From NCBI RefSeq assembly GCF_004193775.1, contig NC_041019.1, forward strand, positions 13,921,020 through 13,985,019: a stretch of DNA of 64,000 nt. The letters run 5' to 3'. Every line of letters begins with the position of its first letter. The first letter of the stretch is position 1. Of this stretch, positions 57,321 through 64,000 are shown piece by piece. The translations under genes were made by a program, and so were the position numbers. The notes beneath the pieces are model-generated. The model was not told the DNA's origin. It was given only the letters and a program-made list of their open reading frames with translations, and did not search any database. Origin of the DNA: Glycine soja. Taxonomy: Eukaryota; Streptophyta; Magnoliopsida; Fabales; Fabaceae.

Positions 57321-58485
57321 TGTCATACCTTAATTTCGTCTGGGGACTATCATTCATGGATATCTTGATTCTCGCTAGTCGAATTGAGTTGTTCGACACC
57401 AGTTACCACGCAAAACGAAAGATCATTCGATGTTTTGGTTAAGGATGTGAAAAATACCCAAGGGGAGGGGCAAAAAGGTCCTTTCAGACATTTTTCTAGG
57501 CCCAGGCTAGCCTTTGGCTCGCCTGGGCCCCCAAATAGCTTAGGGGTGAAGAGCTCTAGCTCGCCTGGGCAAGCTGCAAGACCACCAAGCCTCCTCATTT
57601 CCTATAAATAGGCGTGAGGGAGGCTGAGGAAAGGGGTTGGACCTTCAGTGTTAAGAGAAATTGGAGAGAAATTAGAGAGAAAAAGAAGAAGAAAGAATAG
57701 AAAAACAAGGTCGAGGCGCTACTGAATTGCGACCGTAATTGACTTCTACATTATTTTTCGTTCGATGTTCTTCGTTTGTCATCCGGTTAGTATTTGTTTT
57801 AAGGATTTGGATATGGTTTATGCACCCTTAGGGGTCCTCTTTGTTGCTTTGCGCATCTTCATCTTGTTCTTCTACCATCAGTAATCACTTTTCTCTTGTA
57901 AAGTAAGTTTCAATCGATCATTAATGTCGTAAATCATCTTTTTAAAGAGATTGAAAATTAATGAATAAAATTAAGATGAAATCAACATATAACTGAATTT
58001 TTGTTCAAAATATCACTTGAGATCGTTTCAAGGTTCAACGCCTCTTTTTTTCTTCACAACTAAAGTCAATCTTTCAAAAACATAAAATCAATTTAACACA
58101 CAAACTTTCAGACTTAAAGAACTACGTAGGTCTAAATTCCTCATCGCACCTGAGGATACGTAGGAGTAAGGGCAACACCCTTGTCGACCCCAAAAAAAAT
58201 ATAAAAAAATATAAAAAGGGGAAATACACAATTTTGAAGTCATGTTTTGCACACTCGATTAAAGGCTGTTGTTCCTTGTGACGGGCGCGTGGGATGCTAA
58301 TACCTTCCCCATGTGTAAACAACTCCCGAACCCTTATTTTCAAAATTTGCAGACCTTCGTCTTTTTTGGTTTTTCTAACACTTTCCTCGAATAAACATTG
58401 GTGGTGACTCCACTCATTTTTCTCCCTTGGAGACGAACGCCCTTTGGCTTTTTGCCCACACTCCCGCCGAAGGATAGGTTGCAAC
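57321..58485 (+). mobile_element. Ogre/Tat-like LTR with a short internal 5' stretch
   Basis: Starts TGTCATACCTTAATTTCGTC and ends CGAATAAACA at 58397, so it has TG...CA ends and 1,077 bp. TTGGTGGTGACTCCAC at 58398 resembles the primer binding site of this lineage, and about 85 bp of leader follow. It contains CTCGCCTGGGC blocks, a TATAAATAGG leader near 57604 and the ACGGGCGCGTGGGATGCTAATACC block that I recall from legume Ogre-type LTRs. The same family occurs inverted at 23232-23520. No coding part remains. Confidence 0.72.
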
Positions 58486-58489
58486 ACTA

Positions 58490-59412
58490 TGCATCAGATT
58501 CTTGCAAGAATTAAGTCCAAATTTCTCATTTTGTGTTCTTTAGGGCTTGAACCCTTATTGGCCCAGAGCTTTAAATAGAGATTTTAGGCTCTAGCTTAGG
58601 GTCACAAATTTTGTGCGTGAAAGAGAGACAAGAGTTCTAAGATAGATGTGATGTCTTTGGATGTGCTTGGATTCATTGTCCATTATTCCTCCATCAAAAG
58701 CTTATCCCCCATGGCTATGAGCAACTAAATTCTTCTCTTTCGTTGGAGTTTAATATAATTGGTCATACTTTCATGTAATTGTTACCTTGTTTCTATATAA
58801 AAAAAACATTATTATTGTTCTTCTATACCTAATGTTTGCTTTTGTCTTACTCTTTTGCATGATTATATTTATTCAATTGCAATTGGAAAATTCTTTTGAA
58901 TTGCAAACCGGAGAGAACACCCAATAATTTTATGCCTAGAGATAAGGTAAAAAAGTTTGGGCATCAATAAACTTTTTTTCTTAATGCAGATTGTTTGGTT
59001 ATGCTAACATAATTAAAAGATTTAGGTCTTTTCACTTAAGGAATTAAAGTTAAGATAAAATTGAGTGTTGATGATAATATAAGTTTAATTTAAATTGAAT
59101 AGGAATTCGTAATGGTTTCATGTTATGAAGTCCAATAAAGTTAAACAATAGTGATTTCTCTCATTGATCATACTCCAATTCACTACACACACCAAGTATT
59201 TGATTAAATTCCGAAACCAAGTTTCTTTCCTTAAACTCATTAATTTTTATGCAATTATCTTTTATTTTGGTTACTAAATTTCTCAATTCTCTTAGCCTAT
59301 TTAATTTACTAGAAATTACCCATTTATTACACAAGTTCCTATGGGGAACGATAACTTATTTATCATTGTGTTAGTTAAATTATTTGATACTCTTGCACAA
59401 ATTCTAACAATG
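58490..59412. mobile_element. Possible gypsy LTR remnant
   Basis: The end of this stretch (TTCCTATGGGGAACGATAAC to GCACAAATTCTAACA) resembles the end of the Athila-like LTR at 33380-33453 (TATGGGTACGATACTCGG to GTTAACA). The start is not defined. It could be a diverged solo LTR. Confidence 0.4.
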
Positions 59413-60030
59413 AATTTTTGAACTTTGAAAACATTTTAAATAAAAGATAATCATTATTTCAAAATAATTATTTTGACTCAGTTTGAAAACATTAAAAACT
59501 AGATTTAACATTTTAAAACATAAATAACCAAATTGAATATAATATAAAAACATATAGGACTAAGATTGTATTTTAACCCATTTTATTCCATGTGAGACGT
59601 GTTAACACCTACTTTGTACTTATTAGCTGCCATGTGATTATGCAACCTAATTACTGCTGCTCAATTTTCATGGAAGATAGCTATATCCCTTAGGATAGCA
59701 TTTGCCCCTTAATAAAATAAAATTTTTAAAAATAAAAAATTTATTACAAAATATTCAAGCACTTTGCAAAAGGACCCTTGAGCCCTTTATAAACATAATG
59801 CTTCTTAATGGCTTATAGGAACTTAAAATGCTTAATCAAAGAGAGAAAAAGGGGGACAAGAGAGGAGGGTAAGTCCTTAGAAGACATGAAAAATTAAGAA
59901 TCGAAGTGCTTACTCCAACCAACAGCCTCAAATAATGAAACTTGTGGACAAAAAGGGGCCACATAATTCAAGACATACACACCCCTTCAAGATGATTTAC
60001 ATGCAGAATAGCACTCCACTAATTAAGTTC
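59413..60030. other. Region downstream of psbP
   Basis: No coding signal. A TTTATT near 59739 (AATAAA on the minus strand) could be a poly(A) signal for psbP, about 290 bp after its stop. Confidence 0.45.
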
Positions 60031-60291
60031 TTAGGCAACACTGAAAGAACTTGCTGTGCTCTCCACAAATCTTCTCGCTCCCTTAAACCACCTCTTGTCT
60101 CCAGCTTGAGCCTTGCAAATGTATAGTTTGCCATCTTTCACTGTTGCTGTAATCAGCTGGTGCTTGCCACCTTCATCTCCATCAGCTGTCCTTGTCAACA
60201 CAGTCAAACTGTAGTACTGTTTCCCATCAACGACAGGCGTTGAACTCTCCAAGATATTTGCAGTTGCCACAGCATTGGAATCAAAACCACC
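60031..60291 (-). CDS. psbP: psbP exon 4
   Basis: 261 bp from TTTCTCAG|GGTGG to the TAA at 60031-60033. It encodes [20 protein letters not shown] to the C-terminus, including [20 protein letters not shown], the most conserved PsbP stretch. Confidence 0.96.
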   Translation of the reverse strand, partial: GGFDSNAVATANILESSTPVVDGKQYYSLTVLTRTADGDEGGKHQLITATVKDGKLYICKAQAGDKRWFKGARRFVESTASSFSVA

Positions 60292-62369
60292 CTGAGAAAT
60301 TAAAGTTCCGAAGCTGTTAGGATATGCAGGAATATTTGGTGCATTCTCGACGGTCAAACTCAAAAGTTATAGAATTTGTCAGAAAAACGTAATTTTTGGG
60401 ATAAAATCGCTACTACACATGACATTTAGCAACATTTAGTCCCTCGTCAAGTCAAAATGAAGTATAGGGTCAAGGACAAAATCCACCACATTTCAGAAAT
60501 TCAATGACTAAAACCTCAGTTTTTAAAATGTAGTAACAAAAACTAATTTTGACCAATTCTTGAGGAACCTTAAATACATTTTACTCTTAACTGCATTTGC
60601 CAAAAATGAAAAAAGAAAGCAGACAATTGTAAGTTTGAAAATGTATCTCATAATGCTACTCATAAATTCTGAATTAATTACCTCAGCATCAGTTTGGCCA
60701 AAGAAGGCTTGTTTTCCAAGCAAGTAATCCACCTACAAAAGGAAAAAAACCAAATCTTGAATTTCAGCCAGCAACTGCTGTCATTATCTTTAAACTTCAT
60801 AGCCATATTCTTGAAAGTATTGTACACACGCTGGTTTATATTACGAACCTTCCTTATCAATCAGAAAACAAGATAAAATTTATAATAACTTTACCTGAGA
60901 TAGGAATTCCTCAGGTGAACCATAGTCAGTGATGGACTTCTTGTCAGTTGCAGTGACCATGACAGCAACATTGCTGGTTGAATCAAAATTGTCCTCATAT
61001 CTAAGAACCTGACCTGGGTACTCAACCTCTTTGCTTGGGTTCCACTTTGAGGGAATTGAGAGTTTGAATCCATTCCCATTGTATGAAAGGAAGTCTGTGT
61101 TTGTCTTTGGTTTTCCAAACACATTGGCTGCAAAAAAAAAAAAACAATAATAAAAAAGTTCTAATTTTCGAAGTACCCAAAAGTTTTGAGATAAAAAACC
61201 ATTCTTTCGCCTTCACTTGACTGTATAAATTTTTGAGAAAGTTGGTTCATTGATATAGTATCAGAGATTCTATATAATCAAGTTATAAAAAAAAAATCTA
61301 ATTCTCGCCAACCTCATTCTTTCAATTATAATTTCTGCAATATGTTTGAGTGGCCTTGTGCTTCAAAGCTTAAGGGCAATAAAAGCCACTATTGAAACGC
61401 TATCTAAACCTATGCAAATTTCTCGGTTTGGCACAATGATCACTCTACTTTTTTCATCTTTCAACTCTAACATGCAAGAATAGAATATGCACAAAACTAG
61501 CAGTAAACTGTGCAGAGAGTCAGACACTACTAGAAGCATTTCAATTAGAAACCAATGTATTGCAGTTATTTGGGCTCTCCGAGAACTTTCATGACACCCA
61601 AGAAAGTCTGATTTCCTTAAGAATTCTAAACACTAGCTTCACTGACTACTTAGTTCAAGAGAAATACTTGCAACACCCTTTCTAACATCATCAGATGAAA
61701 TTTATGTGGGTCCCACTAAATATATGCATTTCCAATTAGGTGGCTTCAATTCGTAAACTTATAGAATTCACATAAGTTTTAACAAGTATTTTTTTCTGAT
61801 TTTATCTGCAGAATCAAGTTGTGCATTCTCTCTTTAAACGAACAACAATAACAACAAAGCCTTATCCCACAAGAACCATTCAACACCATTCAGATCAGTT
61901 AAAAGACATTCTCTCTACAACAAATCTGTAAATTTCATCTCAATTCTAAATGTTAATACCAAGGTTTTTCAAATTTTGCATTCCAAAACAAAAGTTGCAG
62001 CCATATTAGCCATATTTGACCTCAATTTTCTGCACGATTGAGGTTCTGAATGAATATGAGTCATGCATGACAATCATCAGTTGGTCATCTAAAGAAGGGG
62101 CAAAAGGGTAAAATACCAGCTTCTCCATAGGCTGCATCAGCAGGTGCCACCTTAGAGCCAACAGCAGCAGCACCAATGAGCACAGTGAGGGCCAACCTGC
62201 GAGAGACAAGGCCAGTAGTAGTGTCCTCACCCTCTTGGACAGTAACCTGCTTCTGTGCTGCCTTGCAAACAATGTGGTTTGGTTTGGTGCTCACAACTAG
62301 GCGCTGTGTTGAAGCTCTAGCTGGAGTGGTGAGGGCGTGGTGGTGCAAAAAGCATTGTGTCGAGGCCAT
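60031..62369 (-). CDS. psbP: Photosystem II oxygen-evolving complex protein PsbP, chloroplast
   Basis: Four exons, 62117-62369, 60895-61127, 60682-60732 and 60031-60291, join in frame to 265 residues. The start is ATG at 62369 ([20 protein letters not shown]); an upstream extension would need a TTG. Residues 1-80 form a bipartite transit peptide: a serine/threonine-rich chloroplast part, then a twin-arginine [16 protein letters not shown] thylakoid signal ending [10 protein letters not shown]. The mature part has [37 protein letters not shown] and ends [20 protein letters not shown]. PsbP binds the lumen side of photosystem II and stabilises the Mn-Ca-Cl cluster. No frame damage. Regulation by light is likely, since G-box and I-box matches lie upstream. 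Confidence 0.97.
60682..60732 (-). CDS. psbP: psbP exon 3
   Basis: 51 bp, 17 codons ([17 protein letters not shown]), between TTTGTAG|GTGG and GAG|GTAATT. Phase 0 on both sides. Confidence 0.95.
60895..61127 (-). CDS. psbP: psbP exon 2
   Basis: 233 bp from TTTTGCAG|CCAATGTG to TCTCAG|GTAAAG. It completes the split alanine codon and encodes [13 protein letters not shown] to SPEEFLSQ. Confidence 0.95.
61128..62116. other. psbP intron 1
   Basis: A 989-bp intron with consensus borders. Near 61840-61880 it holds an ACAACAACAAAGCCTTATCC-like block, a possible scrap of an RTE LINE or SINE tail. Nothing coding. Confidence 0.8.
62117..62369 (-). CDS. psbP: psbP exon 1: transit peptide
   Basis: 253 bp ending GAAGCTG|GTATTT (phase 1). 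It carries the chloroplast and twin-arginine thylakoid signals and the first five residues of the mature protein. Confidence 0.95.
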
Positions 62370-62576
62370 TGTGCTCAAAATCTTTGCCCTCTGGCCTGTG
62401 AATCAGACACTATAGTAGTAAGTAGCAGGTAAGTAGGCAAAGTGTTGTGTGTGGTGGACTTGGAAGTGGCTTTAGATGTGGGGTGGGTGATGTGGCAATG
62501 AAAATGTGGATGGCTGTGGATATTGCATTTGGAGGTGAATGATTGGTGGTAGAATTAGATTGGATTTGTGATGTGG

Positions 62577-62612
62577 GATAAGGGAGTTGGGGTTCTCATT
62601 GGCTCCACGTGG
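62577..62612. promoter_or_regulatory. I-box and G-box upstream of psbP
   Basis: GATAAG (I-box) at 62577-62582 and the palindrome CCACGTGG (G-box) at 62605-62612, 208-243 bp upstream of the psbP start codon. A CCAAT-type ATTGG lies at 62599-62603. G-box and I-box pairs are known from promoters of nuclear photosynthesis genes. I see no clear TATA box between them and the ATG. Confidence 0.65.
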
Positions 62613-63034
62613 CTCCATGCTGTGTATTCTCTTTTTCGTCCAAAGGACATTTTTTCTTTTATGTAAAAAATTATGTAAATGTTAAATCCTGTAGAGCCGT
62701 TAAAATCATAGTTTAAAAATTCAACTAACCATTGATACTGAGATGGGTCACTAGTTGAATTGATCACTAGTGGAATCACTAGTTTAATAGTTGAATTGCA
62801 TTAACCTATATAAAAAAACATAAAATATAAATATTAATTGTGTTATAAGTCTAATAATTAATCATGATAGTTTGGTAGTAAATTGATCCTAAATAAATTT
62901 TAGATCTTTGACTCAATTTTTGAATGTATCACATTTTTTTAATTTTCATTAAATTTTACATTTTTTAAAAAATAACTAATTTTGGTTTAACTAGTTTAGC
63001 CAAACCGCTTTACTGGTTCAACAAATCGGGTCAC
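62613..63034. other. Upstream flank of psbP
   Basis: AT-rich, non-coding. Ends where hAT-like terminal sequence appears. Confidence 0.5.
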
Positions 63035-64000
63035 TAAACATGGCAACAAGGACACTCAGTGGAGGTTTTTGTTTATCCCGTCCTTGTCCTCAAATCTCAT
63101 AACCACCCCCGCCTTCTAAAACCGACGGGGTTAAAAATTTACCCCTCGCACCCATTGGGGGTCGATTTTTCCTCGTCTCGTCCCACCCTCGAAATACAAT
63201 TAAAATATCCTGTTAAAAATTTATATGTAAACAACAATCATAGCATAAATACAATTTTGGACAACAATGACATAAATCAAAGTGATAATTGTGGATACCA
63301 ATCACAACATAAAAGATATAATTATCAATAACAAAAAATTAACATAAGTTTTAAACATTCAAAATAAGTTTCAAATATTCCACACAAGATTCAAACAAGT
63401 CTCAAATGTATGTAACTAGAATAAAATTCCAACATTAGATGTAGTGTTCATTCCTCTAAAATAAAACTAGCTACACTTCTAATTCTTCAATCAATGGAAG
63501 TACATGTATTCATTCCTCCAACTAGATAGTAAGGACACTTCCCATCATATCACTTGCATTATCACCTGTATAAACCATAAACCAAAATTTTAATATAAAG
63601 AAGAAATTAATCATTTAAAAATTTACATTCTTATATGGCATATACCTTCATCATCTGAAGCTATCTCATTAACCAAAGTTTCACTTTGTGCAAGAATTTT
63701 AGATTTCAAAATACTTGTATCAAATATAACATAATGTAATTAATTAGTTATTAAATTAGAAATAAATAGTTATTTAATAGGTTAATTAAACTAAGTATTC
63801 AAGACATTTTACAATCAATTTCAATACTCAATAACCAACTTCTAGTGCATATCAATGCCTCTAAAGTAGTCCAATGAAGTCGACTACAATGAGGACTTAA
63901 AATCTAGCCACCGATACTAAAAGCATATTCATAAGCTACTGTTGATACAGGAATAACTAAGACATCCTTTGCAATAGCTTGAAGTGTTGGATACTTGAGA
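63035..64000 (-). mobile_element. Decayed hAT transposon, 3' end, running off the window
   Basis: From about 63035 (CATGGCAACAAGGACACTCAG) the sequence resembles hAT terminal regions with repeated CCCG/ACGGGG-rich blocks (63075-63185). At 63820-64000 the minus strand encodes LKYPTLQAIAKDVLVIPVST, VAYEYAFSIGGWILSPHCSR and LEALICTRSWLL, the hAT C-terminal dimerisation domain. An acidic tail (LVNEIASDDE) is near 63650. The upstream part of the transposase lies beyond base 64000. Confidence 0.78.
63820..64000 (-). pseudogene. hAT transposase dimerisation domain (partial)
   Basis: The usual ASESAFSxGGRxxxxxRS core appears as AYEYAFSIGGWILSPHCS, with the conserved serine changed. The domain holds hAT transposases together. 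The reading continues past the window edge. Confidence 0.75.

Noticed and set aside
57350..57611. Overlapping frames of 75-82 residues on both strands
   Set aside because: They lie inside the Ogre-like LTR and arise from its CTCGCCTGGGC blocks.
58122..58487. 121-residue minus-strand frame
   Set aside because: It covers the end of the Ogre-like LTR and its leader. No domain recognised.

Overview
The window reads as nuclear DNA of a legume, most likely soybean or a close Glycine relative. The basis is two spliced plant genes (a WDR26-type WD40 gene and the nuclear photosystem II gene psbP), a third plant gene that has decayed, and LTR retrotransposon families that I associate with soybean: LTRs rich in GTAATCGATTAC, LTRs ending in GATCCAACA, and Ogre/Tat-like LTRs beginning TGTCATACC. 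This assignment is from recognition, not a search.

Region 1 (about 1-17,660) is a broken minus-strand gene for a DExH-box RNA helicase of the ankyrin-containing DExH6/NIH type. Its exons can be followed from high to low coordinates: a motif Ib region, DEIH box, motif III, ankyrin block fused to the second RecA domain, then HA2 and OB fold. It has lost the exons before motif Ib, has a 1-nt frameshift and an internal deletion, and carries an altered motif VI. A 1.53-kb solo LTR sits inside its last exon with a perfect 5-bp target duplication. Its introns hold a LINE with an 11-bp target duplication, a copia deletion derivative and a whole copia element with 5-bp target duplications.

Region 2 (about 18,000-44,500) is a nest of retrotransposons: three successive 3'-truncated copia copies; an Ogre/Tat-like fragment with about 107-bp tandem repeats present in both orientations; an Athila-like gypsy element with pol, an env-like position ORF and a 3' LTR; a minus-strand chromovirus carrying an inserted LTR fragment flanked by a 583-bp direct duplication; and a minus-strand copia with a hAT-type MITE inside. 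All coding regions here are broken by stops, frameshifts or deletions.

Region 3 (about 45,200-62,600) is genic. A four-coding-exon WDR26 homologue (LisH-CTLH plus WD40, 580 residues, minus strand) has all its coding introns in phase 0, a 5'UTR intron and a TATA box. A four-exon psbP gene (265 residues, minus strand) has upstream G-box and I-box matches. Between them lie a tail-to-tail inverted pair of zf-XS/XS (FDM/SGS3-like) gene fragments, a copia integrase scrap and an Ogre-like LTR. The window closes in a decayed hAT transposase on the minus strand.

The observations I rate highest are the array of five short hairpins in the LTR whose stems differ but stay complementary around a constant GGGTACA loop, the XS-domain inverted repeat with almost no spacer, and the 583-bp duplication flanking an LTR fragment.
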